A DNA stretch of 64,000 nt from DATKNA01 sp963755755 (GCA_963755755.1 CAVWLJ010000012.1:310001-374000), one strand, 5' to 3'; shown: positions 25,310-35,229, numbered from the stretch's first letter. Numbers and translations are program-made. The notes: generated from the sequence alone by a model not told the origin.

Positions 25310-25984
25310 ATGCCGACGAGGACGACGAAGGAGCGGCTCAGCCGCGACACCGTGACCGAGCGGGCCCTGGCCATGGCGGACGGCGAGGGCATCGAGGCCC
25401 TCACGATCCGCCGGCTGGCGACCGATCTCGGCGTCACGCCGATGGCGCTGTACTGGCACTTCGCGGACAAGGAACGGCTGCTCGACGGCGTGGCGGAGCT
25501 CGTGCTCTCGCAGGTGGAGCTGCCCCTGGATGACGAGTCCCGCCCCTGGGATCAGCGCCTGCGCGAGGTCCTCGACCAGCTGCTCCGCGTCCTCGCGGCT
25601 CACCCGTCCGTGACGGACGTGGTGAAGACCCGCATCCTGCAGTCCGAACCCGGTCTCGAGCTGACCGAACGCGTGCTCGGGCTGCTCAGGGGCGCGGGCT
25701 TCTCGCCGGAGCAATCCGCCCAGCAGGCGGTCTACGCGCTGCTGTTCATCGTCGGCCTCGTCACGGGCGAGCCCGGCCTCATGCACGGCGAGGAGGACGA
25801 CGAGGCCCGCGACGCGCGGCTGCGGGGCAAGTGGGCCTCGCTGCAGGCCCTCTCGCCCAAGCGGTACCCGCACGTCCTCGAGGCGGCGCTGCCCCTCACC
25901 AGCTGCGACGACTCGCAGGAGTGGCGTGCCGCGGGCCTGGACCTGCTCCTGTGCGGCCTGCGCGACATGCAGCGCTCCGCCTGA
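25310..25984 (+). CDS. TetR family regulator of the efflux gene
   Basis: A 224-aa protein. The helix-turn-helix is ALAMADGEGIEALTIRRLAT then DLGVTPMALYWHFADKERLL. The larger C-terminal half resembles the tetracycline-repressor-type ligand domain. It is divergent from the MFS exporter with repeats in the 80-bp spacer, the standard TetR/efflux arrangement. Its start is the ATG at 25310, seven bases after a TATAGT box. Confidence 0.92.
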   Translation: MPTRTTKERLSRDTVTERALAMADGEGIEALTIRRLATDLGVTPMALYWHFADKERLLDGVAELVLSQVELPLDDESRPWDQRLREVLDQLLRVLAAHPSVTDVVKTRILQSEPGLELTERVLGLLRGAGFSPEQSAQQAVYALLFIVGLVTGEPGLMHGEEDDEARDARLRGKWASLQALSPKRYPHVLEAALPLTSCDDSQEWRAAGLDLLLCGLRDMQRSA

Positions 25985-26002
25985 TCCCAGCAGCGGCGGG
26001 GA

Positions 26003-28261
26003 TCAGCGGGACGGAGAGCGGGCCAAGGACAGCAGGTCACGCAGACCGGCGTCGGGCAGGTAGGCACGGCCGAGCGCGACCCCGATCCTGGGCAGCGCGG
26101 CTTCGTCGGGAAAGACGAGGTACAAGGGCTCGTGGCGCGGCTGGAACTTCGACTTGAACGCCTGGAGGGATCGGAAGCCGTAGTAGGGCTCGAGACTCGT
26201 ACCGAGCCGATCGAGGAACGCGTCCAGCGGCGCTCGGTCGAGCCCGGAGTCGCCCGGCCCGGCCTTGGCCAGCGGCACCCCGGACAGCGAGACGAAGGCC
26301 GCCCCCTCGCCCTGGAAGGCGACACAGGCCGAGGCGATGAGGAACTCCATCGAGGAGCGGAACCCGTCCGGAGCCCGGCGCATCACGTCGAGCGTCCAGC
26401 CCGTCGGGCTGCCGCCGTCCGTACCGTAGGCGGGCATCCACGAGGTGACCCCGTGCACCGTCCCGTCGGCGTCGATCGCCAGCCCGACGCGCACGTGGGG
26501 ATCGAGGGCCTCGTCGACGCCGCCGAGGGTGAATCCCATCTCGGGCAGTCCCTTGTCGCCCGTCCACTGCTCGGAGATCGCGCGTACCTGCACCTGGATC
26601 CCTCGCGGCTCGCTCGCGAGGTGAACCAGCCGGTGGGTGACCCCCTGCGCCGCCGCCCGGTTGAGCGCCGTCCGCACGTCCTGCCAGGCCTTCCCCTTGA
26701 AGGTCAGCGCGGGGAGATCGATCACCGCCTCTTCGGCGACCTGGAGCACCTGCCAGGAGAGATCGCGGGTCACCCGGGCGGCCTCGGCGGTGACGGAGAA
26801 CAGGCACGGCACGAGTCCGGCCGTCTCCATCCGGTCGGCGAAACCGCGCAGCAGCCGGCCGCGCTGCTCCGGTGTCGCCGCCACCGGGTCGCACAGCCCG
26901 AGCGCTACGCCGGCGTGCACGCGGTACGCCACATAGCCCGGCTCGTCCGCGTCGTCGGCCGGCAGGTACCACCTGTTCTCGGGCCAGGTCGTCATCCATG
27001 CCAGCCGGTTCGGGGTGCCCCGCGTCTCGAGCAGCATCCGCGCCCGTGCGCGCTCGTCCTCGCTGGGAAGGGCGAGTGGAGAACCGGCGATCCGCCGCGC
27101 GCGGCGACGCGAGGGGTTGGCGAACGCCCTCCGCCCGGCGACGAGGATCGCCAGTTGCGTGAGCGTGAACGCCAGCATGTACGTCAGGACCGGCCAGCCG
27201 GGCTCGGATCGCACCGCCAGGGCGACCGCGAGAACGAGGAGGGCGACCAGGGATGCCACGGTCACGAACACGGCGAGCCGCCACGCGCTCCGGCGCCCCC
27301 GGCGCAGTCCCGCTGCGACGAGCAACCACAGCACGGTGAAGACCGGGCCGGAGGCGAACACGGCCTCGGTGCCGGGCATGCCGGTGGCCAGGGGGCCGCC
27401 CGACGCGGCCAGCGGCGCGATCAGCGCGGCGAGCCCCGACACGACGAAGCTGCCGGCCGCAAGGAGCCGGTACTCCCGCCTGGTCAGCCTCGGCCGGGCG
27501 ACGCCGGCGCGGCCGCCCACGCGAGACCCGACGAGGCGTGGCCCCAGGGCGAGGCCGGCGGCCACCGCCAGGAGGTGCTCGAGGTCCCAGAGGACGCCGA
27601 CGTACACGAAGGACACGACCACGTAGGTCGCCAGCGCGATGCGCGTCCGCCCCCGCCAGGGAGCGGAGAGGGTGGCGGTCGCGGCGCTCGCCGCCCCCAG
27701 CGCGCCGGCCGAGAACCCGACGTCACGGGTGAGGGCCGTCTGGTCGGCCCAGAGCCAGCCGTGCCCGGAGACGATGACCAGGAGTGCGGCCGCCCCGAGC
27801 ACCCCGGCGAGCTGGGTGACGACCGCCGTGCCCGCCGCCCGCCGCGTCCCCATCCGGTACTCCGCGAACCCGCAGAGCAGGACGAAGCTCCCCAGGGTGG
27901 GCACGTACTGCAGAGGTGTCTGGGCGAACAGGACGCCCGTCGCAGGCGTCCACCAGCGGCCCGCGGAGAACGCGGGGACGCCGTAGGCGACGGCGTCCAG
28001 CAGCGACTGGTTCCGCAGCGGACGCCACAGGGACGTGCTGGCCAGGCCCGCCAGCAGCGTGAGAACGGCAACGGACAGCGTGAAGGGGATCTTCTCGCGA
28101 AGGGTGCGGGCGACCTGCGCGGCCTGGAGCGCGTGCCGTCCGATCCGGTCCGACCGGGACCGAGCGGCCGGATCGGGAGGCCCGGTCGCCGCGGGAGCGG
28201 AGGCGCCGACGGACCCCCCAGGCGTGGGAGAGGAGTCGCCCTGGATCACCCGGGTCTTCAT
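26003..28261 (-). CDS. MprF-like DUF2156 protein (lysyl-phosphatidylglycerol synthetase-like)
   Basis: A 752-aa membrane protein. After a 55-residue Pro/Ala/Ser cytoplasmic start, the first half (about residues 55-390) holds numerous hydrophobic segments, including a rhomboid-like stretch (TPATGVLFAQTPLQYVPTL). The second half is a soluble DUF2156/GNAT-like domain (NRWYLPADDADEPGYVAYRV, ATEPEQRGRLLRGF-like region, LPEMGFTLGG, YYGFRSLQAFKSKFQPRHEP). MprF enzymes transfer lysine or alanine to phosphatidylglycerol and flip the product, raising resistance to cationic peptides. This protein has the shape of an MprF with a different membrane half, so activity is inference. It is the only gene between the TetR gene and the kinase. 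Confidence 0.8.
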   Translation of the reverse strand: MKTRVIQGDSSPTPGGSVGASAPAATGPPDPAARSRSDRIGRHALQAAQVARTLREKIPFTLSVAVLTLLAGLASTSLWRPLRNQSLLDAVAYGVPAFSAGRWWTPATGVLFAQTPLQYVPTLGSFVLLCGFAEYRMGTRRAAGTAVVTQLAGVLGAAALLVIVSGHGWLWADQTALTRDVGFSAGALGAASAATATLSAPWRGRTRIALATYVVVSFVYVGVLWDLEHLLAVAAGLALGPRLVGSRVGGRAGVARPRLTRREYRLLAAGSFVVSGLAALIAPLAASGGPLATGMPGTEAVFASGPVFTVLWLLVAAGLRRGRRSAWRLAVFVTVASLVALLVLAVALAVRSEPGWPVLTYMLAFTLTQLAILVAGRRAFANPSRRRARRIAGSPLALPSEDERARARMLLETRGTPNRLAWMTTWPENRWYLPADDADEPGYVAYRVHAGVALGLCDPVAATPEQRGRLLRGFADRMETAGLVPCLFSVTAEAARVTRDLSWQVLQVAEEAVIDLPALTFKGKAWQDVRTALNRAAAQGVTHRLVHLASEPRGIQVQVRAISEQWTGDKGLPEMGFTLGGVDEALDPHVRVGLAIDADGTVHGVTSWMPAYGTDGGSPTGWTLDVMRRAPDGFRSSMEFLIASACVAFQGEGAAFVSLSGVPLAKAGPGDSGLDRAPLDAFLDRLGTSLEPYYGFRSLQAFKSKFQPRHEPLYLVFPDEAALPRIGVALGRAYLPDAGLRDLLSLARSPSR

Positions 28262-28420
28262 CGTCTCCTCCGCCCGCCGCGTTCCGGCAACGTCTCATCG
28301 GCGAGGGCAGGACGGAAGGCGGGAGACCGGTGGGTGCCGGGGCGGGTTTCTGGTGTGTTCCCGAGAGCGATCTTCCCGAGTAGTGTCGGTGACACGCGAC
28401 CTCGGAGAGGGGGGTCCGTC

Positions 28421-30214
28421 GTGGCGCCTTCCGCTGTGTCCGCGTCGCCTCTGGGGCCTTCGGCGCCGGGGCAGTCGAGCCGAGAGCCGCCGTCGCGGCC
28501 CGCTCCGACGGTGCTCGTCGTCGCCGTGGTGGTCGCGGCAGCCGCGCTGGCGGCAGTCGGCGCCGTGTTGCTCGCCCACTCCACCGGGGACCTCGATCGC
28601 GCCGGCCTGCGGGCCGCCATGGTCGACTGGATCGTCGTCCCCTACGTCCTGGGCGGTCTGATCGCGTGGCGGCGCCGGCCGGAGAGTCGCTTCGGGCTCT
28701 TGATGATCGCCGCCGGCCTCGCGATGGCTGCCACCACGTTCCAATGGAGCCCGAACCGCCTGGTCTCCACGATCGGGCAGCTCGTCGACCTGCTGCCGGC
28801 GGTCGTCTTCGCACACGTCTTCCTGGCCTTTCCCGACGGCCGTCTCGGGCGCCCGCCGGAGCGGCTGCTCCTCGGCGTCGGCTACGTCACGGCCGTCGGG
28901 GGATCGCTGCTCGTGCTGGTCCTGGGCGGGTTCGATCCCCGCAACCTGCTCACGCTCATCTCGAACGTGGGGGCGGCGGAGGCTGTCCAGAACGTGCAGC
29001 TGCTGGTCCTCGCGGCCGTGAACCTCCTCGGCGTCCTGCTGCTGAGCCGTAGCAGGAGAGGCGCCGGGCACGCGCCGCGACGCCTGCTCGCCCTGCTCGC
29101 GGACTCGTTCTCGCTCGGCCTGATCACCTTCGCGGCGCTGCTCGTCGCGGGGGTCTTCGCCCTCCCCGGCTTCGAGCAGCTGCGCCTCGTGACCTTCGGC
29201 GTCCTCGGGCTGGCCCCGGTCGCATTCCTCGGCGCGCTGCTCGACGCGCGGCTGGCGAGGTCGGGGGTCGCCGGACTGCTCGTCGAGCTCCACGACCACC
29301 CGGCGGCGGACCTGCGCGATCCGCTTGCGCGCGCCCTGCGCGACCCGACCCTGACCTTGGCCTACTGGCTCCCGCAGTACGGGGCCTGGGCGGACGAGGC
29401 GGGCAACCCGGTTCCCGTCCCCGACCCCGACCCCCGCCGCAGTGTCAGGGTGATCGACCGCGACGGTGAGCACGTGGCTGCCCTGCTCTACGACCGTTCG
29501 CTCCAGGACGAGGACGAGCTCGTCGCCGCGGTCAGCGCCGCCGCGGACATCGCGCTGGAGAACGGCCGGCTGCAGGCCGAGCTGCACGCCCGCCTGCAGG
29601 AGCTGCACAGCTCCCGGACGAGAGTCATCGAGGCCGGTCAGCGGGAGCGTCAACGGCTGGAACGCAACCTGCACGACGGCGCGCAGCAGCGGCTGGTCGC
29701 CGTCAGCCTCGAGCTGGCAGTGCTGCGCGAGCGCCTCAGCGAGGACGCCGACGCCAGCGGCCGGGTCGACGAGATGAAGCGCGAGGTCGCGCTGTCGCTC
29801 GACGAGTTGCGGGATCTGGCGCGTGGGCTGCACCCTGCCGTGCTCAGCGGACACGGCCTGGCCGTGGCGCTGGACTCCCTCGCCGCGCGGGCACCGGTGC
29901 CGGTCCGGCTCTCGATGGACCTGCCGCGACGGTTGCCGGACGCGGTGGAGGTGGCGGCGTACTACGTCGTCTCGGAGAGCGTCGTCAACGTGGGCAAGCA
30001 CGCGGGGGCAGCATCGGTCACGATCGACGTCCGGGAGCTCGACGCGCGGCTGATCGTGGAGATCATCGACGACGGGGGAGGCGGTGCCGACACGGAGGCG
30101 GGTTCGGGCCTGCGAGGGCTCGCCGATCGCGTCGAGGCGCTCAACGGCCGGCTGCGGGTCTGGAGCCCCGTAGGCGGTGGAACGCGCGTCAGGGCAGAGA
30201 TCCCATGCGGGTAG
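28421..30214 (+). CDS. Membrane sensor histidine kinase, NarL/HisKA_3 type
   Basis: A 597-aa protein. The N-terminal half carries about eight hydrophobic segments (APTVLVVAVVVAAAALAAVG through LGLAPVAFLGALLDARL), so the sensor is the membrane part itself. Cytoplasmic region: phosphoacceptor His in RLERNLHDGAQQRLVAVSLE (near residue 417), N box SESVVNVGKHAGA, G1 IIDDGGGGAD and G2 GLRGLADRVEALNG. GTG 28421 follows GGAGAGGGGGG. It overlaps the response-regulator start by 10 bp, and the pair precedes an ABC transporter operon, suggesting it senses envelope stress or an antimicrobial and drives the transporter (inference). Confidence 0.9.
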   Translation: MAPSAVSASPLGPSAPGQSSREPPSRPAPTVLVVAVVVAAAALAAVGAVLLAHSTGDLDRAGLRAAMVDWIVVPYVLGGLIAWRRRPESRFGLLMIAAGLAMAATTFQWSPNRLVSTIGQLVDLLPAVVFAHVFLAFPDGRLGRPPERLLLGVGYVTAVGGSLLVLVLGGFDPRNLLTLISNVGAAEAVQNVQLLVLAAVNLLGVLLLSRSRRGAGHAPRRLLALLADSFSLGLITFAALLVAGVFALPGFEQLRLVTFGVLGLAPVAFLGALLDARLARSGVAGLLVELHDHPAADLRDPLARALRDPTLTLAYWLPQYGAWADEAGNPVPVPDPDPRRSVRVIDRDGEHVAALLYDRSLQDEDELVAAVSAAADIALENGRLQAELHARLQELHSSRTRVIEAGQRERQRLERNLHDGAQQRLVAVSLELAVLRERLSEDADASGRVDEMKREVALSLDELRDLARGLHPAVLSGHGLAVALDSLAARAPVPVRLSMDLPRRLPDAVEVAAYYVVSESVVNVGKHAGAASVTIDVRELDARLIVEIIDDGGGGADTEAGSGLRGLADRVEALNGRLRVWSPVGGGTRVRAEIPCG

Positions 30215-30848
30215 CCATCGCCGAGGACAGCGTCCTGCTGCGCGAGGGCTTGACCGGCTGCTCGGGGACGCGGGCTTTGACGTCGTCGGGCGGTACGGCA
30301 ACGCCGACGATCTGCTGACAAGGGTCCGCTCGGACCCGCCGGACGTCGTCATCGTCGACATCCGGCTGCCACCGACCCACAGCGACGAGGGGTTGCGGGC
30401 GGCACTGCATATTCGCGAGCGGTACCCCTCGGTCGGGGTCCTCGTGCTGTCCCAGTATGTCGAGGTCGGGCTGGCGATGACGTTGCTCTCCGACTCGGCG
30501 GAGGGCGTCGGCTATCTGCTCAAGGACCGCATCAGCGACGTCAAGGACTTCCTCGGCGCGGTGCGCCGGGTCGGCGCGGGCGGGTCGGCGCTGGACCCCA
30601 CGATCGTCTCGACGTTGCTGCGCCGGCGGCGCAGTGCCGACCCGCTCGGCGACCTGACACCGCGCGAGCGGGAGGTTCTCGAGCTGATGGCCACCGGAAG
30701 CTCCAACCAGGGCATCGCGGATGCCCTGGTCATCACGGTCCGCGCGGTCGAGAAGTACGTCTCGGCGATCTTCGGGAAGCTCGGCATTCCCGCGACCGGC
30801 AGCGAGTCGCGCCGCGTGCTCGCCGTGCTGATGTTCCTGCGGTCGTGA
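30205..30848 (+). pseudogene. LuxR-family response regulator, partner of the kinase, one-base frameshift
   Basis: The start MRVAIAEDSVLLREGLT is in one frame from ATG 30205, and the rest (RLLGDAGFDVVGRYGNADDL, VVIVDIRLPPTHSDEG with the phospho-Asp, then LTPREREVLELMATGSSNQG) is in another. The pattern becomes continuous (REGLTRLLGDAG) if one C is restored to ACCGG at 30250-30256. The C-terminal LuxR helix-turn-helix is complete, with KYVSAIFGKLGIPATG. The ATG lies inside the kinase gene, so the two are co-translated. The gene is probably intact in the organism. Confidence 0.88.
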
Positions 30849-31044
30849 CCGCCCGGTCCTGAGAGGTACCGGCGGCCCAGCCGCCGCCGGAACCACGGAC
30901 ACACCAGAAACCCGCCCCCCGAACGACGGGGCCGCCCCGTGTCGGCCGACCCGGGGCGATGGGAGGTTGGCGGAACCCGACACTCCTGACCGGCGATCCA
31001 CAGCCCTGCTGGTCAGCGCGTCCAACCCACCCACGGAGACCCAC
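30849..31044. promoter_or_regulatory. Spacer with GC hairpins after the response regulator
   Basis: GGCGGC-CCA-GCCGCC (30871-30885) forms a short hairpin just after the stop, and a second GC-rich inverted repeat lies near 30928-30945. These may terminate the two-component operon and precede a separate promoter for the transporter genes. Confidence 0.4.
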
Positions 31045-31917
31045 ATGTCCAGACGTACGCCATGGATCGTCGCCGGGATCGTCGTTCTGGTCGTGGCCAC
31101 GCCGGTCGTCATCGCCGGGATCGTGCTCCTGGCTCTGTTCGGTTCCCGCGGTGATCTTCGCAGCGGGCCCCACCAGGTGACGACGCCCGGCCGGGCCCTC
31201 ATCTCCTCGGTGGCCGAGATCAAGGACACCACCGACGCCGGCTTCCTCCTCGGGAACTCCCGGCTGGAGCTGGACGGCACCGCCCGCACCGCCGGCCACG
31301 GCGTCTTCGTCGGGATCGCCCCCGCGGCGGCCGTGGACCGCTACCTCGCCGGCGCCGACGTCGACGTCGTCAGCGACTTCGACCTCGCGCCCTTCAGCCT
31401 CACCACGGACCGCCGGCCGGGCACCGCCGCGCCGGCCGCCCCCGGTGCGCAGGACTTCTGGGTCGCCCGCGCCGAGGCATCATCTGGTACGGCCTCGCTG
31501 TCCTGGATCGTGCGGGACGGGGACTACCGCGTCGTCATCATGAACGCCGACGCGAGCCCCGCGGTGGACGTCGACGGCACCTTCGGCGTCGTGATCCCTC
31601 GGGCGTTCGGACTGAGCATGGCCGTGCTCGTGACCGGCCTCGTCATGGGAGTGCTGGGCGTCGCCCTGCTCCTCGTCGGGCTGCTGCAGCGAGGCCGGCC
31701 CACGCCGCCCGCCCCGTCGGCGCCGGCAGCAGCACGGCCGCCCGTCGCCGGGCCGGTCCCGGCGCAGATGCCCCGCCCCCGCCCCTGCACCCACCGGGCC
31801 CCCGGCCACCGGGCGGGAGCAGGAGTCGGACCCCGCTTCGCCCCGAGCCTGACCGGTACCGAAGCCGATCACCCGGCCTCGACAGCCCGCAGCGCCCTCG
31901 AAAGGGGAGCACCATGA
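31045..31917 (+). CDS. Membrane protein of unknown function, accessory to an ABC transporter
   Basis: A 290-aa protein. It has an N-terminal membrane segment (WIVAGIVVLVVATPVVIAGI), an extracytoplasmic domain of about 150 residues (TTPGRALISSVAEIKDTTD, LLGNSRLELDGTARTAGHG, SLSWIVRDGDYRVVIMNAD), a second membrane segment (SMAVLVTGLVMGVLGVALLL) and a Pro-rich cytoplasmic tail. The tail past residue 235 has Arg/His-rich composition, and another frame reads a more typical Pro/Ala/Thr tail ending earlier, so a frameshift near 31760-31800 is possible. It overlaps the ATPase gene by four bases. The ABC context suggests a helper or substrate-presenting role. Confidence 0.72.
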   Translation: MSRRTPWIVAGIVVLVVATPVVIAGIVLLALFGSRGDLRSGPHQVTTPGRALISSVAEIKDTTDAGFLLGNSRLELDGTARTAGHGVFVGIAPAAAVDRYLAGADVDVVSDFDLAPFSLTTDRRPGTAAPAAPGAQDFWVARAEASSGTASLSWIVRDGDYRVVIMNADASPAVDVDGTFGVVIPRAFGLSMAVLVTGLVMGVLGVALLLVGLLQRGRPTPPAPSAPAAARPPVAGPVPAQMPRPRPCTHRAPGHRAGAGVGPRFAPSLTGTEADHPASTARSALERGAP

Positions 31918-32699
31918 GCACCCTGCCCGTTCCCAGGCCTGCGGAGACCATGGCGTCGAAGGCGCCCGCCGCCAGGGCTTCCTCCCTCAGCAAGGTCTAC
32001 GGGGAGGGTGAGACCAGCGTGGTCGCCCTCGACGCGGTCGACGTCAGCATCGAGCGGGAGCGGTTCACGGCGGTGATGGGGCCCTCCGGGTCCGGCAAGT
32101 CCACGTTCATGCACTGCCTGGCGGGTCTGGACTCCGCGACCTCCGGGCAGGTGTGGATCGGGGACGTCGACCTCACCCGCCTCAAGGACGACGACCTGAC
32201 CCGGCTCCGGCGGGACGCGGTGGGGTTCATCTTCCAGGCCTACAACCTGGTGCCCACCCTCACCGCGCTCGAGAACATCACCCTGCCGCTGGACATCGCG
32301 GGCAGGAAGCCGGAGCCGTCCTGGCTGGAGACGGTGGTCGACACCCTCGGGCTGACCGATCGGCTCAGCCACAAGCCGAGCGAGCTCTCCGGAGGTCAGC
32401 AACAGCGGGTGGCGTGCGCACGGGCGCTCGTCAGCAAGCCGCAGCTCGTCTTCGGGGACGAGCCGACCGGCAACCTCGACAGCCGCGCCGGGGTCGAGGT
32501 CCTCGGGTTCCTGCGCCACAGCGTCGACTCCTTCGGGCAGACGATCGTCATGGTCACGCACGACCCGAAGGCGGCCTCCTACGCCGATCGCGTGATCTTC
32601 CTGGCCGACGGCCGCGTGGTGGACGACATGCCGGACCCGACAGCGGACCGGGTGCTGGAGCGGATGGGTCGCTTCGAGGCCGCCGGACGGAGGACCTGA
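31914..32699 (+). CDS. ABC transporter ATP-binding protein, MacB/LolD type
   Basis: A 261-aa ATPase. The Walker A is GPSGSGKSTFMHCLAGLD, the Q-loop lies in GFIFQAYNLVPTLTALEN, the ABC signature is LSGGQQQRVACARAL, the Walker B is LVFGDEPTGNLDSRAG and the switch His is in VMVTHDPKAASYADRV. The sequence is the classic MacB/LolD form. It starts four bases before the end of the previous gene and the permease begins one base after its stop. It powers the FtsX-like permease to extrude a lipid, peptide or antibiotic. Confidence 0.95.
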   Translation: MSTLPVPRPAETMASKAPAARASSLSKVYGEGETSVVALDAVDVSIERERFTAVMGPSGSGKSTFMHCLAGLDSATSGQVWIGDVDLTRLKDDDLTRLRRDAVGFIFQAYNLVPTLTALENITLPLDIAGRKPEPSWLETVVDTLGLTDRLSHKPSELSGGQQQRVACARALVSKPQLVFGDEPTGNLDSRAGVEVLGFLRHSVDSFGQTIVMVTHDPKAASYADRVIFLADGRVVDDMPDPTADRVLERMGRFEAAGRRT

Positions 32700-32700
32700 C

Positions 32701-35229
32701 GTGTTGCGGCTCAGCATCCGATCGTTGCTGGCGCACAAGTTGCGCATGGCGATGTCCGTGGCCGCCGTCGTGCTCGGCGTCGCCTTCGTCGCGGGCACCC
32801 TCGTCTTCACCAACTCGCTGTCGACGTCCCTCGACGACCTGGTCTCGGCCGGGGCGACCGACGTGTCCGTGACGCCCAAGTCCGCGGTGGACGGCAGCGC
32901 GCCCGCAGCGGACGCCGTCCTGACCGTTCCCCAGGCGACCCTGACCAGGATCGCGGCGGTGGACGGCGTGGGCGGGGCCGTCGGGTCGGTGGCCGTGCCG
33001 GGCGTCTTCGTGGTCGGCGGTGACGGCAAGGTCGTCGGGAAGGCCTCCACCGCCGGCACCGGCATCGCCTGGACCGGGGTGGGCTTCACCCGGAAGCTCG
33101 ACACCGGGTCCGCCCCGACCGGGGAGAACCAGGTCGTGATCGACAACACGACGGCCGCCGCCGCGTCGCTGTCGGTCGGACGATCGGTGACGGTGTTGCT
33201 GCCCACGGGCCCGCGGACCGCCGTCGTCTCGGGGGTCTTCACCCCGGCCGGCGCCTCCCTCGGCGGGCAGGCGTACGTGGCGTTCGCGCCCGCGCAGGCC
33301 CAGCGCCTGCTGCTCGGCCCGGGGCAGTGGACGACCGTCGACGTGACGCTCGCCCCCGGTGCTTCCGACGCCGTGGTGCGCGACCGCGTGCGGGCGGCGG
33401 TCGGCCCGACCTTCGTCGTCCGCACCCGGGCGGAGCAGATCGCAGCCGCGAAGGACTCGGTGTCGAGCAGCCTGTCGTTCTTCACCTACATCCTGCTGGG
33501 CTTCGCCATCGTGGCCCTGCTCGTCGGCGGTTTCCTCATCGCCAACACGTTCGCGATGGTCGTCGCCCAGCGCTCTCGGGAGATGGCGCTGCTGCGGGCC
33601 GTCGGTGCCACCAAGCGGCAGGTGACGCGAGCCCTCATGGTGGAGGCATTGGTCGTGGGGCTCGTCGGCTCGCTGATCGGTATCGGTCTGGGGCTGCTCG
33701 TCGCCCTCGGCCTCGGAGCGGCCTTCAGCGCCCTGGGGCTCGATCTCTCGGTCACGCCCACCCTGCCCCTCTCCGCCGTCGCGATCTCGCTCCTGCTGGG
33801 CGTGGGCATCACCGCGGCCGCCGCCTACCTCCCGCTGCGCCGGGCCGGGAAGATCGCGCCCGTGCAGGCCCTGCGCGAGAGCGCCGGGATCGCCGAGGGC
33901 CCCCCGCGCCGGCGGATGCTCGTCGGGCTCGCCGTCCTGGTGCTCGCGGGCGGCCTGTTCGTGGTCGCGTCCTTGCAGGCCGACAGCGCCCCGCGGGCGT
34001 CCCTCACGGGACTCGCCGCGCTGGCTCTGCTGGTCGCGACGGTGGCCATGGCGCCGGCGGCGGCGACGGCACTGTCCGCCCTGATGGGCCGGTTCCTGCC
34101 CCGGGCAGGAGGGACGCCGGTGATGCTCGCGAGGGCCAACACCGTTCGCAATCCGCGCCGGACGGCCGCCACAGCCTCGGCGCTGACGATCGGGCTGGCA
34201 CTGGTCACCGCGATCACCGTCGTGGCGGCGTCCGCGTCGGCCTCGGTCGAGTCCCTGGTCGACGGCGGCGTGTCCGCCGACCTGATCCTGAGCTCGCAGA
34301 AGGAGGGCGGTTTCGAGCAGGCCGACGTCGACCGAGCCGCGCGGGTCGAAGGCGTCGGCGGGGTCGTCTCCGAGCAGGCCGTCGACATGCTCGCCGACGG
34401 GAAGCGCATCCGCGGCATGGCGGTCGGCGGAGCAGCGCTGTCGACGGCACTGCGGGCCGAACCGGTGGCGGGGACCGTCGAGGCCGTCCCCTCCGGGGCC
34501 GCTCTCGCCGACGAGCCGACGGCGACCGCCAACGGCTGGAAGGTCGGGCGCGACATCGCCCTCACCTTCTCCAACGGGGCGACGAAGACCGTTCGGCTGC
34601 AGGGGATCTACCGGACCAACCAGCTCGTCGGCGCCGGCCTCCAGCTGAATCTGCCCGACTACGTCGCGGCGACGAAGGACTCCAAGCTCGCGGTCGCCTT
34701 CGTCATGGCGAAGGACGGCGCGGACGTCGCGGCTGTCACCCGCGGGGTGACCGCGGCCGTCGCGGCGAACCCCTTGCTGCAGGTGGAGGACCGAGGGGCG
34801 CTGAAGGCGCGCAGCGCCGGCCAGCTGGATCAGCTTCTCGGCCTCGTCTACGGCCTGCTCGCCCTGTCCATCCTCATCGCGATCCTCGGCGTGGTGAACA
34901 CCATGGCCATGTCGGTGCTCGAGCGCACCCGGGAGATCGGCCTCCTTCGGGCCGTGGGGCTCACCCGCAGACAGTCGGGTCGCATGATCCGTGGCGAGTC
35001 CGTGATGATCGCCGTCCTCGGGGGGATCCTCGGTGTCGCCAGCGGCCTGGTCATCGGGATCGCTCTGCAGCGGGCCCTGGCCGAGGTCGGCATCGGTGTG
35101 CTGTCGATCCCGCTCTGGCAGATCGCGCTGTTCCTCGTCGGGGCGGGGATGGTCGGAATCCTCGCTGCCCTGGCACCTGCCCGGCGAGCGGCCCGGATGG
35201 ATGTCCTGGGCGCCGTCGCGGCGACCTGA
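32701..35229 (+). CDS. ABC transporter permease, FtsX/MacB-like, duplicated
   Basis: An 842-aa permease with two FtsX-like halves. The N-terminal segment MLRLSIRSLLAHKLRMAMSV precedes a first extracytoplasmic domain. The first transmembrane block is near residues 265-390 (FTYILLGFAIVALLVGGFLI, REMALLRAVGATKRQVTRAL), followed by MLARANTVRNPRRTAATASA and the second extracytoplasmic domain. The last block is LLALSILIAILGVVNTMAMS and REIGLLRAVGLTRRQSGRMI. Both halves have the conserved GAT/GLT-RRQ loop. It forms an exporter with the preceding ATPase. Confidence 0.93.
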   Translation: MLRLSIRSLLAHKLRMAMSVAAVVLGVAFVAGTLVFTNSLSTSLDDLVSAGATDVSVTPKSAVDGSAPAADAVLTVPQATLTRIAAVDGVGGAVGSVAVPGVFVVGGDGKVVGKASTAGTGIAWTGVGFTRKLDTGSAPTGENQVVIDNTTAAAASLSVGRSVTVLLPTGPRTAVVSGVFTPAGASLGGQAYVAFAPAQAQRLLLGPGQWTTVDVTLAPGASDAVVRDRVRAAVGPTFVVRTRAEQIAAAKDSVSSSLSFFTYILLGFAIVALLVGGFLIANTFAMVVAQRSREMALLRAVGATKRQVTRALMVEALVVGLVGSLIGIGLGLLVALGLGAAFSALGLDLSVTPTLPLSAVAISLLLGVGITAAAAYLPLRRAGKIAPVQALRESAGIAEGPPRRRMLVGLAVLVLAGGLFVVASLQADSAPRASLTGLAALALLVATVAMAPAAATALSALMGRFLPRAGGTPVMLARANTVRNPRRTAATASALTIGLALVTAITVVAASASASVESLVDGGVSADLILSSQKEGGFEQADVDRAARVEGVGGVVSEQAVDMLADGKRIRGMAVGGAALSTALRAEPVAGTVEAVPSGAALADEPTATANGWKVGRDIALTFSNGATKTVRLQGIYRTNQLVGAGLQLNLPDYVAATKDSKLAVAFVMAKDGADVAAVTRGVTAAVAANPLLQVEDRGALKARSAGQLDQLLGLVYGLLALSILIAILGVVNTMAMSVLERTREIGLLRAVGLTRRQSGRMIRGESVMIAVLGGILGVASGLVIGIALQRALAEVGIGVLSIPLWQIALFLVGAGMVGILAALAPARRAARMDVLGAVAAT

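Noticed and set aside
26132..28420. Long plus-strand frame upstream of the histidine kinase, in frame with it
   Set aside because: It is antisense to the MprF-like gene and has low-complexity shadow composition. The kinase starts at GTG 28421 with a ribosome site.
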